This document shows positions 33,002-42,318 of a DNA stretch of 58,431 nucleotides, piece by piece. Source of the stretch: an uncultured Lachnospiraceae bacterium (GTDB lineage: Bacteria > Bacillota > Clostridia > Lachnospirales > Lachnospiraceae); NCBI GenBank assembly GCA_910577165.1, contig CAJTLX010000016.1, positions 1 through 58,431 on the forward strand. The letters run 5' to 3'. Within the stretch, counting starts at the first letter, position 1, and the number at the start of each line of letters is the position of its first letter. A model generated the notes under the pieces. The model searched no databases. It was given only the letters and a program-made list of their open reading frames with translations, and was not told the DNA's origin. The position numbers and the translations under genes were made by a program.

Positions 33002-36000
33002 CTAGATTCCTGCAATATCCACGGGAACTAAATTTTTGTGCCCGGTCTCAAGACTTGTCACCAAGGCATTTGCTGTGTCTAAGGAAGTCAGACAGGTCAC
33101 ACCGGTCTCGATGGAAACGCGCCGAATTAAAAATCCGTCGCGAGATTTATCCCGTCCCTGTGTTGGCGTATCAATCACGAGATCGATCTCATGTCCCAGT
33201 AATAAATCCATAACATTCGGACTTTCCTCGCTCACCTTCTTCAGCCTGATCGCCGGGACACCATTCTCCTTTAATACTTTTGCCGTACTTCTTGTTGCAT
33301 AGATCTCATATCCAAGTGCAAAAAACCGCTTTGCCACAGAAACCGCTTCAAGCTTATCTGCATCCTTTACCGTGATAATCATTTTTTTGTGTTTTGGCAG
33401 ATCGATCCCCGCACCAAGAAATGCCTTGTAGAGTGCCTCCTCAAAATTCTTCGATATCCCCAGACACTCCCCAGTCGATTTCATCTCCGGTCCTAGAGAA
33501 GTGTCCGCACCGCGCAGCTTCTCAAAGGAAAATACCGGCATTTTAATAGCGATATACTCCGATTCTTTTGCTAAGCCCGTCCCGCACCCCATATCTTTTA
33601 TTTTCTCGCCAAGCACCGCTCTTGTTGCCAGATCAACAATCGGGATTCCTGTTACCTTGCTGATATATGGCACTGTGCGGCTGGAGCGCGGATTGACTTC
33701 TATTACATAGACCTCATCATCGCACACAATAAACTGGATATTGATCAGCCCGACAACGTGCAGGGAACGGGCAAGTTTTTTTGTGTATTCCACAATCACG
33801 CACTTTACTTTCTCCGAGAGGGAGCGCGCCGGATACACAGAAATACTGTCGCCGGAGTGGATGCCTGCGCGCTCGACATGTTCCATAATCCCCGGAATTA
33901 AAATATCCTCCCCGTCGCAGACTGCGTCCACCTCGACTTCTTTTCCCATCAGATATTTGTCCACCAGGATCGGATGCTCCTGCACATTGCGGTTGATGAT
34001 CGCCATAAATTCGCGCACATCGCCATCGCTTATGGCAATCTGCATCCCCGCGCCCCCAAGCACGTAGGATGGGCGCACCAAGACGGGATAGCCAAGTTCA
34101 TTTGCCGCCCGGATAGCCTCCTCTGTGGTAAATACTGTTTTTCCCGCCGGTCTTGGAATACAGCATTCTTCAAGAATCTCATCAAAAAGTTCTCTATCCT
34201 CCGCCGCATCAACATTCTCCGCCGAGGTGCCAAGGATGGGTACGCCCATCTCTAATAGTGCCTGTGTCAGCTTTATCGCGGTCTGCCCGCCAAACTGCAC
34301 CACCGCGCCGTCAGGATGCTCTACATCCACAATATTTTCCACATCCTCCGAGGTCAGCGGCTCAAAATAAAGTCTGTCCGCAATATCAAAATCCGTGCTG
34401 ACGGTTTCCGGATTATTGTTGATAATAATGGTTTCATAGCCCTGCCGCTTAAATGCCCAGGTGCTGTGAACCGAACAGTAATCAAATTCGATCCCCTGAC
34501 CAATGCGAATTGGTCCGGAGCCAAGGACAAGAACCTTTTTCTTTTGAGGTAATTTCTCTGCATTTTCCGGTGCAGAAAAATTATCTTTGCCAAAACAGGA
34601 ATAATAATATGGGGTCTTCGCCTCAAATTCCGCTGCACAGGTATCAACGATCGAAAATTTTGCATAGATTCCATACTCTTCTTTGCGCAGTTTCTTTACC
34701 TTTGCGAGCGTTTCTTTGCTAAGTTCTGCAATTACACGGTCAGGGAATTCCAGGCGTTTTGCCTCCAAGATAAGTTCGCGGGAGAGCGGCTCTGTTTCCA
34801 AGCGTTTTTCCATCTCGGTAAGAATCGCAATCTTGTCGATAAACCAGAGATCAATCTGTGTGATCGCATGGATTCTCTCCGGCGAGATCTTTCGCCTTAG
34901 TGCCTCCGCAATCACAAAAATTCTGCGATCATCAATCCGGTACAATTTCTCCACAATATCCTCGTCGGAATCCCCCGTAAAATCCCCGCTTCTCATGCTG
35001 TAGATATTTTGCTCAAGCGACCTGATCGCCTTCATTAGTGCCCCCTCAAAATTTGGGGCAATGCTCATTACCTCCCCGGTCGCCTTCATCTGTGTAGTGA
35101 GTTCGCGCTTTGCCATAATAAATTTGTCAAATGGCCATTTTGGAATTTTCACCACACAGTAATCGAGCGCGGGCTCAAAACTTGCCACGGTCTTCTTTGT
35201 GATCGCGTTGGGAATCTCGTCGAGTGTATAGCCGAGCGCGATCTTTGCCGCTACCTTCGCGATAGGGTACCCCGTTGCTTTCGAGGCAAGTGCCGAGGAT
35301 CGGGAGACGCGCGGATTCACCTCAATCACGCAGTATTCAAAGCTGTCCGGCTTTAGCGCGTACTGGACATTACAGCCGCCCGTAATGCCAAGTTCAGTAA
35401 TAATCCGAAACGCCGAGGTGCGCAACATCTGATATTCCTTGTCCGAGAGTGTCTGGGACGGCGCGACAACAATGCTGTCTCCCGTATGCACGCCGACTGG
35501 GTCAAGGTTCTCCATATTGCACACGGTAATGCAGTTTCCTGCACCATCGCGCATCACTTCATACTCGATTTCCTTCCAGCCTGCTATGCATCGCTCAATT
35601 AAACATTGCCCAACACGGCTTAGGCGAAGCCCATTCGCACAGATATCACAAAGTTCCTCCCTTGTGTGCGCGATCCCCCCGCCGGAACCGCCAAGCGTAT
35701 AAGCTGGGCGAATTACCACCGGATAGCCAATAGTATCCGCAAATTCGACCGCCTCCGCAACGGTCTCCACCACCTTACTTGGTGCGCAGGGCTCCCCAAC
35801 TTTTTCCATTGTATTCTTAAATTCTAATCGATCCTCCGCCTTTTTGATGGTGAGCGATGTTGTGCCAATCAATTTTGTGCCAGTTTCATTTAGAAAACCG
35901 CTCTCCTCAAGTTCCATCGCAATATTGAGTGCAGCCTGACCGCCGAGCGTGGGCAGCACACCATCCGGTTTTTCCTTTAAGATAATCTGTTTGACCATAT

Positions 36001-36214
36001 CGACGGTCAACGGTTCAATATACACCATATCCGCAATATCCCTGTCCGTCATAATTGTGGCTGGGTTAGAGTTGACTAACACCACGGTAAGCCCCTCCTC
36101 CTTTAGCGAGCGGCAAGCCTGCGTCCCCGCATAATCAAACTCTGCTGCCTGACCGATCACAATCGGACCGGAACCAATAACCAATACCTTTTTTATCTCA
36201 CTATTTTTTGGCAT
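33002..36214 (-). CDS. carB: Carbamoyl-phosphate synthase large subunit
   Basis: 1070 residues from ATG 36214. Two homologous halves each begin with the same signature (GSGPIVIGQAAEFDYAG near residue 15 and GSGPIRIGQGIEFDYCS near residue 565) and carry ATP-grasp domains; the C-terminal MGS-like allosteric domain begins near residue 935 (KMIITVKDADK). It makes carbamoyl phosphate from bicarbonate, ATP and ammonia supplied by CarA, for arginine and pyrimidine synthesis. The start overlaps the carA stop as TGATG, so translation is coupled; a GTG one codon earlier is less likely. Confidence 0.98.
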   Translation of the reverse strand: MPKNSEIKKVLVIGSGPIVIGQAAEFDYAGTQACRSLKEEGLTVVLVNSNPATIMTDRDIADMVYIEPLTVDMVKQIILKEKPDGVLPTLGGQAALNIAMELEESGFLNETGTKLIGTTSLTIKKAEDRLEFKNTMEKVGEPCAPSKVVETVAEAVEFADTIGYPVVIRPAYTLGGSGGGIAHTREELCDICANGLRLSRVGQCLIERCIAGWKEIEYEVMRDGAGNCITVCNMENLDPVGVHTGDSIVVAPSQTLSDKEYQMLRTSAFRIITELGITGGCNVQYALKPDSFEYCVIEVNPRVSRSSALASKATGYPIAKVAAKIALGYTLDEIPNAITKKTVASFEPALDYCVVKIPKWPFDKFIMAKRELTTQMKATGEVMSIAPNFEGALMKAIRSLEQNIYSMRSGDFTGDSDEDIVEKLYRIDDRRIFVIAEALRRKISPERIHAITQIDLWFIDKIAILTEMEKRLETEPLSRELILEAKRLEFPDRVIAELSKETLAKVKKLRKEEYGIYAKFSIVDTCAAEFEAKTPYYYSCFGKDNFSAPENAEKLPQKKKVLVLGSGPIRIGQGIEFDYCSVHSTWAFKRQGYETIIINNNPETVSTDFDIADRLYFEPLTSEDVENIVDVEHPDGAVVQFGGQTAIKLTQALLEMGVPILGTSAENVDAAEDRELFDEILEECCIPRPAGKTVFTTEEAIRAANELGYPVLVRPSYVLGGAGMQIAISDGDVREFMAIINRNVQEHPILVDKYLMGKEVEVDAVCDGEDILIPGIMEHVERAGIHSGDSISVYPARSLSEKVKCVIVEYTKKLARSLHVVGLINIQFIVCDDEVYVIEVNPRSSRTVPYISKVTGIPIVDLATRAVLGEKIKDMGCGTGLAKESEYIAIKMPVFSFEKLRGADTSLGPEMKSTGECLGISKNFEEALYKAFLGAGIDLPKHKKMIITVKDADKLEAVSVAKRFFALGYEIYATRSTAKVLKENGVPAIRLKKVSEESPNVMDLLLGHEIDLVIDTPTQGRDKSRDGFLIRRVSIETGVTCLTSLDTANALVTSLETGHKNLVPVDIAGI

Positions 36215-37473
36215 CACGCATCCTCCTCCATCAACTTAACAAACTCGTCAAACAAAAATTCCGTATCCGCAGGACCCGCGCAGGCCTCAGGGTGAAACTG
36301 TACGGTAAAGATTTTTTTCCCCTTATAATTAAGCCCCTCAACCGAGCCGTCATTTGCGTTAAAGAAACGAATCTCTGCAACCGCAGGGTCAATCGAATCG
36401 CCATCCACCACATAGCCGTGATTCTGTGAGGAGAGATAGACCTTCCCCGTTGCTACCTCCTTCACCGGATGATTCGCGCCGCGATGTCCGTACTTCATCT
36501 TTTTTGTCCGAAACCCATTTGCCAGTGCCATCAGCTGGTGTCCAAGGCAGATAGAAAAAATTGGGATGTCGGACGCACAAAGTTTTTTAATTTCCCCAAT
36601 AATTTCCGTACATTCCGCCGGATCGCCCGGACCATTTGAGAGCATGATCCCGTCATATTTTTCTGCAAGGATTTCCTCCGCCTTTGTGTGCGCTGGATAG
36701 ACCGTTACTTCGCAGCCATGTTTTTGCAGACAGTGCTGCATATTTTTCTTTGTGCCAAAATCCATCATTGCAACGCGGTATTTTCTCATCTTTTTCGGAT
36801 CGGCAGCAAGCTCGTTCAATTTCTTAATCCCCTCGCTCCCCCGCACACAATACATTGCGATTCTGCCCAGATCCACCCCCGCTTTTTTCGCATTTTCAAT
36901 CGCCTGACGCATTTTTTGATCCGCCATATAGGTTAGTCTTGCTTCCTCATAGTTTGTCGGAACAAACTCGTCGGCGGACATGATATATTTTTCCTTGCAG
37001 GACGCTCTCTCTACCACGCCCACAACCTGGTATTCTTTTATTCGCGCGATCGGAAAGGAAAGATCTGTATATTCCTCCGTGGTGATCATTCCATTCATTG
37101 TGCCGTGTTCGCGAAGAAGCATGGTCAATTCCCTGGTATCAATACCAGCAATGCCAGGAACCCCATTTTCTTTTAGAAAAGTATCAATATCTTTCTCGCT
37201 TCGAAAATTGCTCGGTCTGCGGGATAATTCCCGCACAATAAAAGCATCTGGCCATGGTCTTTGCGATTCCATATCTGCCGCACATATGCCGTAATTTCCA
37301 ATTAGCGGGTAAGTCATCACCACCGCCTGCCCCGCATAGGAAGGATCAGTCAAAATCTCAAGATACCCCGTCATCGAAGTGTTGAACACAATTTCGCTTA
37401 TCACCTCTTTAGGAGCACCGATGGCAGTCCCGGCAAAAATATGCCCATCCTCCAGTATCAGATATGCTTTCAT
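36214..37473 (-). CDS. carA: Carbamoyl-phosphate synthase small (glutaminase) subunit
   Basis: 419 residues. The N-terminal domain (MKAYLILEDGHIFAG...) is followed by a class I glutamine amidotransferase domain with nucleophile Cys309 (SICLGHQL) and the His394/Glu396 pair (VQFHPEA). GHRGANHPV is the usual CarA mark. Typical CarA has about 355-380 residues; the surplus appears as an insert of roughly 60 residues at about 165-228, between the two domains. It hydrolyses glutamine and channels ammonia to CarB. Confidence 0.96.
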   Translation of the reverse strand: MKAYLILEDGHIFAGTAIGAPKEVISEIVFNTSMTGYLEILTDPSYAGQAVVMTYPLIGNYGICAADMESQRPWPDAFIVRELSRRPSNFRSEKDIDTFLKENGVPGIAGIDTRELTMLLREHGTMNGMITTEEYTDLSFPIARIKEYQVVGVVERASCKEKYIMSADEFVPTNYEEARLTYMADQKMRQAIENAKKAGVDLGRIAMYCVRGSEGIKKLNELAADPKKMRKYRVAMMDFGTKKNMQHCLQKHGCEVTVYPAHTKAEEILAEKYDGIMLSNGPGDPAECTEIIGEIKKLCASDIPIFSICLGHQLMALANGFRTKKMKYGHRGANHPVKEVATGKVYLSSQNHGYVVDGDSIDPAVAEIRFFNANDGSVEGLNYKGKKIFTVQFHPEACAGPADTEFLFDEFVKLMEEDA

Positions 37474-37531
37474 TATGAAACCCTCCTTCTTTTATCAAGC
37501 CTAAATTTCCAAAAACTTCCATTTTCTGCAC

Positions 37532-37605
37532 AAAAAAAAGAAGACATCAGCCTCATATGGCGGAGCAGTTCCCACTCCATAAGGTCACACGTCTTCGTTG
37601 AGGCT
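37532..37605 (-). promoter_or_regulatory. Candidate attenuator/riboswitch-like pseudoknot upstream of carA
   Basis: In the carA leader (minus strand) two helices interlock: AGCCUCA (37605-37599) with UGAGGCU (37555-37549), and GAAGAC (37596-37591) with GUCUUC (37545-37540), the latter running straight into eight U (37539-37532). A small GGAGU/GCUCC hairpin sits in the intervening loop. The order 5'A-5'B-3'A-3'B is an H-type pseudoknot or two exclusive folds. The second helix plus the U-run would be the terminator. It does not show the usual PyrR-binding consensus. Confidence 0.6.
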
Positions 37606-37629
37606 CTTATTTACGCTCAAATTGTAAGA

Positions 37630-37658
37630 ATGATATCACATCCCTGATTAAAATACAA
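37630..37658 (-). promoter_or_regulatory. carAB promoter
   Basis: Minus strand: -35 TTGTAT (37653-37658), 17-nt spacer, extended -10 TGATATCAT (-10 hexamer TATCAT at 37630-37635). Predicted start near 37623, leaving a leader of about 150 nt that holds the candidate attenuator. Confidence 0.7.
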
Positions 37659-37720
37659 GCCGAACTTTCGACAAAGTGAAATTTTATGCAAAATCGACAA
37701 AACACGCCAAAAAAATACAG

Positions 37721-37746
37721 ATATTTTTTCATCCCCCGCATATATT
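37721..37746 (+). promoter_or_regulatory. Sigma-E-like sporulation promoter
   Basis: ATATT (37721-37725), 13 nt, then CATATATT (37739-37746), close to the mother-cell sigma-E pattern. It lies just upstream of the SpoIID-like gene. With this start point (about 37753), the AAAGGA at 37748-37753 would not be in the mRNA, which favours ATG 37778. Confidence 0.45.
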
Positions 37747-37777
37747 TAAAGGAAATAAATTTTAGATGAGGGCAATC

Positions 37778-39163
37778 ATGAAACGAACCCCATTTCTGCT
37801 AACTCCGCACACAAAAGAGAGCAAAAATCAAAAACTTACAATGCAGCAGGAAACTTCTCCGTCCGATCAACCAGCAGAATCTGAAACCATCCCTCCGCCG
37901 CCCGCCGTGCAGGACGATCGAAACCCTGCCGACTCCACCGGAAAGCTTCGCATCTCTGTTTTAGCTTCAACGAACAATCGCCCGGTGGAAGGTGCATCCA
38001 TTACTATCTCCTACAGCGGAGAGCCGGACAGTGTAATACAGACCCTGACCACGGACAATACCGGACTTACGCCCACAGTAACCCTGCCGACTCCGCCGCT
38101 CTCCTACAGCTTAGAACCGCTTGCCAACCAGCCCTACTCGGAATATACCTTCTACATCACTGCGACCGGCTACGAACCGGTGCTTATCAACGGTGCGGAA
38201 CTTCTCCCCGATGTTACTGCTATTCAAAACGTCCTTCTTGATCCTGCGGCCGGCAACGAACCCGATAGTGCAGAGGTCTTTGTGATTGGTCCGCATACAC
38301 TCTACGGCGAATACCCGCCAAAAATTATTGAGCCGGAAATACAGCCAACCTTTGAGACCGGCGAGATTGTATTAAGCCGTGTTGTAATCCCGGAATATGT
38401 GGTGGTACATGATGGACCGCCGTCGGATGCTGCCGCTCCAAATTACTATGTGCCGTACCGCGATTACATTAAAAATGTTGCGTCAAGTGAAATCTATGCG
38501 ACCTGGCCGGAGGCGGCAATCTACGCGAATATTCTCGCGATCCAGTCCTTTACCTTAAATCGCGTATACACGGAATTTTATCGAAATAAAGGCTATAATT
38601 TTACTATCACTTCCTCGACCGCCTACGATCATAAATGGATCAACGAGCGCAATATCTATGATACCATCAGCGCGGCAGTGGACAGCATTTTTAATAATTA
38701 TCTCTCCCGCCCAAATGTGCGCCAGCCAATCCTAACACAGTACTGTGACGGCAAGCGCGTCACCTGCCCGAATCTTATGTCCCAGTGGGGTTCAAAATCC
38801 CTCGCTGACCAAGGCTATACCGCCATCCAGATCCTGCGCTACTACTATGGCCAGTCCATCTATATCAATACCTCCGAGGAGATCTCCGGCATTCCGTCCT
38901 CCTATCCGGGCGAACCGCTCTCTGTCGGCTCTAGCGGAAGCAAAGTGCGCCAGATGCAGGAACAGCTTGATAGAATTGCAGATGTATACTATTCTATTCC
39001 AAATATTACCGCGGACGGTATTTTTGGTTCCAGAACAAGGGAGGCCGTTATTGCCTTTCAACGACAGTTTGACCTCCCTCAAAGTGGAATTGTAGATTTT
39101 CCTACCTGGTACAAAATTTCACAAATTTATGTCGCCGTCACGCGTATTGCAGAGTATTCCTAA
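37778..39163 (+). CDS. SpoIID-like protein with Ig-like N-terminal and peptidoglycan-binding C-terminal domains
   Basis: 461 residues from ATG 37778 (GAGGGC at 3-4 nt spacing; ATG 37766 is an alternative). No signal peptide is seen. After a Pro-rich linker, a carboxypeptidase-regulatory-like beta domain (about 45-145; LRISVLASTNNRPVEGASITI) is followed by a SpoIID-like region (about 225-350; YIKNVASSEIYATWPEAAIYANILAIQSF, then TSSTAYDHKW and QPILTQYCDG) and a C-terminal peptidoglycan-binding_1 domain (about 375-445; VRQMQEQLDRI, DGIFGSRTREAVIAFQ). It probably acts on spore peptidoglycan in the mother cell; the lack of a secretion signal and the sigma-E-like promoter fit this. The enzymatic activity is inferred. 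Confidence 0.65.
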   Translation: MKRTPFLLTPHTKESKNQKLTMQQETSPSDQPAESETIPPPPAVQDDRNPADSTGKLRISVLASTNNRPVEGASITISYSGEPDSVIQTLTTDNTGLTPTVTLPTPPLSYSLEPLANQPYSEYTFYITATGYEPVLINGAELLPDVTAIQNVLLDPAAGNEPDSAEVFVIGPHTLYGEYPPKIIEPEIQPTFETGEIVLSRVVIPEYVVVHDGPPSDAAAPNYYVPYRDYIKNVASSEIYATWPEAAIYANILAIQSFTLNRVYTEFYRNKGYNFTITSSTAYDHKWINERNIYDTISAAVDSIFNNYLSRPNVRQPILTQYCDGKRVTCPNLMSQWGSKSLADQGYTAIQILRYYYGQSIYINTSEEISGIPSSYPGEPLSVGSSGSKVRQMQEQLDRIADVYYSIPNITADGIFGSRTREAVIAFQRQFDLPQSGIVDFPTWYKISQIYVAVTRIAEYS

Positions 39164-39205
39164 GTACTGCTTTCCTACATCAAAGAGTGCTTCCGGTGTT
39201 CACTA

Positions 39206-39258
39206 GGCGGCGTGATTGTCAACTTCATCTCTGCGCGCCTGCCACCCGCCGGAGGCAT
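39206..39258. repeat. Dispersed intergenic repeat, copy 2
   Basis: Matches copy 1 at 10348-10413: CGTGATTGTCAAC, then the 35-nt core ending GCCGGAGGCAT. It lacks the 13-base hairpin insertion of copy 1. It lies between the convergent SpoIID-like and FNT genes. Confidence 0.6.
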
Positions 39259-39262
39259 TAGC

Positions 39263-39928
39263 TTATGCCCCTTTTCCCGTCTCCGCATACAGATATTTTT
39301 GGCACCATGGGATAAGCACGCCTCCAAGCCCGTTCCCAATCAGCACCACCAGCAAAAAGCCGTAGGTTTTTAGCTGAAAATTTACAGAGAGCGGCGCGAA
39401 CGCGAAATATACCATATCCGCAATACTATGTTCAAAACCAGAAAGAATAAAGGTGGGAATGCCGATCAGAATCGCTACATATTTTGCCACATTCCCCGCG
39501 TTCTTTCGGTAGGCATCCACCGCGATAAACATTAAGATACCACAGCAGAGGGCAAGTAAAAACACCGTCAGGGGATTTTGCTCAAGTTTTTTTGTGCAAA
39601 GTTCCCCCGCCGTCTGTCTAAGTTCAGGTCTTGCCGCACCGTATGCCAGACCATAAATCATTGTCCCGACATAATTGCCAAGAATCACAATGCCAAGGAA
39701 ACTTAACTTATCCCCCCACTTTTGTCCATTAATCAACGTGTAACCAACTTTTCCAGTATAGAGATTAAACCCGAATTCGCAGATGGTAATTAATCCGATA
39801 GTGAAGAGAAATGATCCTACAATCTTGTTTGAACAATTTAGATATACCGTTCCGCCAATCCCTATCATAAACCCCGACAATACTGCTTTTGCAAAATCCT
39901 GAAATACTTTTTTCACCTTATCCACCAT
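39263..39928 (-). CDS. Formate/nitrite transporter (FNT) family channel
   Basis: 221 residues, six membrane helices. FNT marks are the broken-helix loops GNYVGT (about residue 95) and GNGLGG (about residue 200), and the central GFEHSIADM (about 163-171), whose His is the conserved pore residue. FNT proteins are pentameric channels for small anions such as formate, nitrite or hydrosulfide. In a fermentative Clostridium, formate or lactate export is plausible. The family member is not assigned. Confidence 0.88.
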   Translation of the reverse strand: MVDKVKKVFQDFAKAVLSGFMIGIGGTVYLNCSNKIVGSFLFTIGLITICEFGFNLYTGKVGYTLINGQKWGDKLSFLGIVILGNYVGTMIYGLAYGAARPELRQTAGELCTKKLEQNPLTVFLLALCCGILMFIAVDAYRKNAGNVAKYVAILIGIPTFILSGFEHSIADMVYFAFAPLSVNFQLKTYGFLLVVLIGNGLGGVLIPWCQKYLYAETGKGA

Positions 39929-39952
39929 CCTTTTTTTATTTTCATGAAGAAA

Positions 39953-41080
39953 TTACTGCCCCCGCAGTTTCTCCACCGCCCTCTGATACGCCGAAAACGC
40001 CGCCGGAATAGAATAGTCCATGCGAAGCTTCTCAAAATCCACCGGGAAGCAGTCCGAAGTATAATTCATTATACCATGCTCCTCCCCTTTTTGAAAGCAA
40101 ATTTTTTCGGATTGCGGCGAAAATTGCCGAAGTTTCACATAATAACCGAGCATTCGCCACTCAATATGGGAAAAAATATGTTTTGCCGCACCGAGAGGTA
40201 AGATCTCTTTCACCATATCACCACAGAGCATTGCGCGCACTTCTTCCTCGGTCTTTTTTCCCTGTACCGACGGGTATTCCCAGAGTCCGGAAAGCAGCCC
40301 GCTCTCCTTTCTCTTGCGCACAAAAAACCCTTCCTCCCCCTCGATCAAAAACACGGTGCGCTCCTCTATGCGGCGCGGTTTCTTTGCCATCTTTACTGGA
40401 ATTTTTTCCCAGGAATTTTCTCTGTGGGAAATGCAGAGAGCAGCAACCGGACAATCGGCACAGTGTGGTCTTCCCTTCGGCAGACAGACAAGTGCCCCAA
40501 GCTCCATCAGTGCCTGATTAAACGCACCCGGAAAATCCCCTGGCATCACGCGCACAAGACGCTTTTCATAATCGCGGCGCACACTCTCCTTGTTAACTTC
40601 TGAGCGATCCCCCCAAATCCTTGCCATCACGCGCAGCACATTCCCGTCCACCGCAGCCGCCACCTGATCATAGGCGATGGAGGCGATGGCTCCTGCTGTA
40701 TATGCCCCAATCCCGGGCAATTTTAAAAGTTCTTCCACTTTTTTTGGCAGCCTTCCCCCATATTCTTCCATCACCACAATGGCAGCTCTTTTCAGATTTT
40801 TCGCGCGGCTGTAATAGCCAAGTCCCTCCCAGAGTTTTAAGAGCCGCTCCTCCGTGACACCGGCCAATGCCTCAATATCCGGAAGTTCTCTTACAAAGCG
40901 TGCAAAATAATCCTTTACTGCCGCAACGCGCGTCTGCTGAAGCATGATCTCCGAGATCCAGACATTGTAGGGACTCGCATCCTCCCGCCACGGCAACTTT
41001 CTTGCATTTTCCGCAAACCAGTCAAGCAGCGGGGAAACAATCTGGGATTCTATACCATTTTCTGCGTTTTTTGGCTCCAC
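39953..41080 (-). CDS. mutY: A/G-specific adenine glycosylase
   Basis: 375 residues. The helix-hairpin-helix LLKLPGIGAYTAGAIASIAY is followed by the catalytic Asp in VDGNV (about residue 144). A [4Fe-4S] cluster is seen in CLPKGRPHCADCPVAALC (about residues 199-216), and the C-terminal third is the NUDIX-like 8-oxoG recognition domain. It removes adenine opposite 8-oxoguanine. Length is normal. Confidence 0.96.
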   Translation of the reverse strand: MEPKNAENGIESQIVSPLLDWFAENARKLPWREDASPYNVWISEIMLQQTRVAAVKDYFARFVRELPDIEALAGVTEERLLKLWEGLGYYSRAKNLKRAAIVVMEEYGGRLPKKVEELLKLPGIGAYTAGAIASIAYDQVAAAVDGNVLRVMARIWGDRSEVNKESVRRDYEKRLVRVMPGDFPGAFNQALMELGALVCLPKGRPHCADCPVAALCISHRENSWEKIPVKMAKKPRRIEERTVFLIEGEEGFFVRKRKESGLLSGLWEYPSVQGKKTEEEVRAMLCGDMVKEILPLGAAKHIFSHIEWRMLGYYVKLRQFSPQSEKICFQKGEEHGIMNYTSDCFPVDFEKLRMDYSIPAAFSAYQRAVEKLRGQ

Positions 41081-41147
41081 TTTTCTCCCTCCTTCCTCCT
41101 TCTCCTGACATTATAAAAAATTCCTTTAAAAATAGCAAGGAAAACAC

Positions 41148-41177
41148 TTGCCTTTTCTATGAATTTGGGTGTATATT
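41148..41177 (+). promoter_or_regulatory. Promoter of the lipoprotein gene
   Basis: -35 TTGCCT (41148-41153), 18-nt spacer, -10 TATATT (41172-41177); the leader is about 30 nt. Confidence 0.45.
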
Positions 41178-41212
41178 TATCTTAGAAATTATTTTTGTCG
41201 GGAGGTGTCGGA

Positions 41213-42289
41213 ATGCATATCAAGAAATTACATATTTCCCCAGAACGCTATCTAAAAAAGCATTTTTCTCTGGCAGTCTTTGCGCTTGCGGCACTGTTGT
41301 TATACACTGCGTCGTGTGGCAGCACCCCATCCTCAAATGACGGGACGGACGCTGTACCACCCACCATTTCCTCCTCCCCGGATGAAATGGAACTTACATC
41401 AGCCGTTACGCCGAGTGCGCCGCCTGCCTCCTCTGCGCCGACTTTAGGAGTGAGCAGCTACTCTCCTGAAATGGCGACAGAAAAGATCCGGGAATTCCTC
41501 GATTCCCCCCACTATGGGATCGCGCTTGTGTCCGATGACTTGAAGATCGACTCCGACAACTATTATACTTTCCTTATCTCCCTGCGCGGAAGTGCAATTG
41601 AACCACTTGTCCTTGTCAACAAGTTAAGCGGCGAACTCAAATGCATTTTGCAGGACAACACAATCGCGGAGATCGCCACACATCCCCTCTATCATGAGAC
41701 AGATGCTGTTCTTATCTCATGGAACGGCACCTATATTATTCTGGCGGAGGACGGGACACTGTGCAATTATATTATCTTAGCGCAGGTGGATGATGAACAT
41801 TTTGAATTTACTGCCTACTCCTACCTTGACAACCAGGTCGAAGAACTTTCCGGTGTCGCTAAGATCTCTGACCGCGAAGCATCCTTTACCAGTGAGAGCG
41901 GCACCAAACTTTTCTTCTCCTGGTCGGGCGCGAATTTGGTGCTTGAGCACTCCCACCCGCAGGGCATGGGAAGTCTTACCGGCATCTACAGCTACACGGA
42001 AAACCAGGACTCCAATGTAGTCAATGTCTCCCCGCAGGAGGCAGTTGACCGCCTTTCCCGCATGGATGCAAAATCCGCCGGGCTATCGGGAAGTATGCAG
42101 GATTATTTTTTCTATGTACAGGATGATATCACGATTATGAGCGATAGACTCTGCTACAATGTGTTAGTCTACTCCAACGAGGAAAATCGCCTGTTCTACC
42201 AGGAGCAACTCTTTGTCACGCTCGATGGCAAGACCGTCTACCGGCAGGAAAAGACCTCCGGCGATATGCATATTTTTTCACTCCAATAA
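41213..42289 (+). CDS. Lipoprotein of unknown function
   Basis: 358 residues from ATG 41213 (GGAGG 7 nt upstream). A membrane-targeting segment (about residues 19-37) ends at YTASC, a weak lipobox. A Ser/Pro/Thr-rich linker follows (about 40-85). The rest is a mainly beta domain with repeated patterns (EPLVLVNKLSGELKCIL; AVLISWNGTYIILAEDG; NRLFYQEQLFVTLDGKTVYR). I do not recognise the family. A small gene of unknown function follows after 29 bases. Confidence 0.7.
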   Translation: MHIKKLHISPERYLKKHFSLAVFALAALLLYTASCGSTPSSNDGTDAVPPTISSSPDEMELTSAVTPSAPPASSAPTLGVSSYSPEMATEKIREFLDSPHYGIALVSDDLKIDSDNYYTFLISLRGSAIEPLVLVNKLSGELKCILQDNTIAEIATHPLYHETDAVLISWNGTYIILAEDGTLCNYIILAQVDDEHFEFTAYSYLDNQVEELSGVAKISDREASFTSESGTKLFFSWSGANLVLEHSHPQGMGSLTGIYSYTENQDSNVVNVSPQEAVDRLSRMDAKSAGLSGSMQDYFFYVQDDITIMSDRLCYNVLVYSNEENRLFYQEQLFVTLDGKTVYRQEKTSGDMHIFSLQ

Positions 42290-42318
42290 AGCCAAACGGC
42301 AGAAAGAAGGACTTTTTT

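Noticed and set aside
37540..37605. Classical PyrR-binding attenuator for carAB
   Set aside because: GAGGCU is present, but the consensus upstream half (AGUCC-N-G-N-) is missing; the interlocking helices are a different design.
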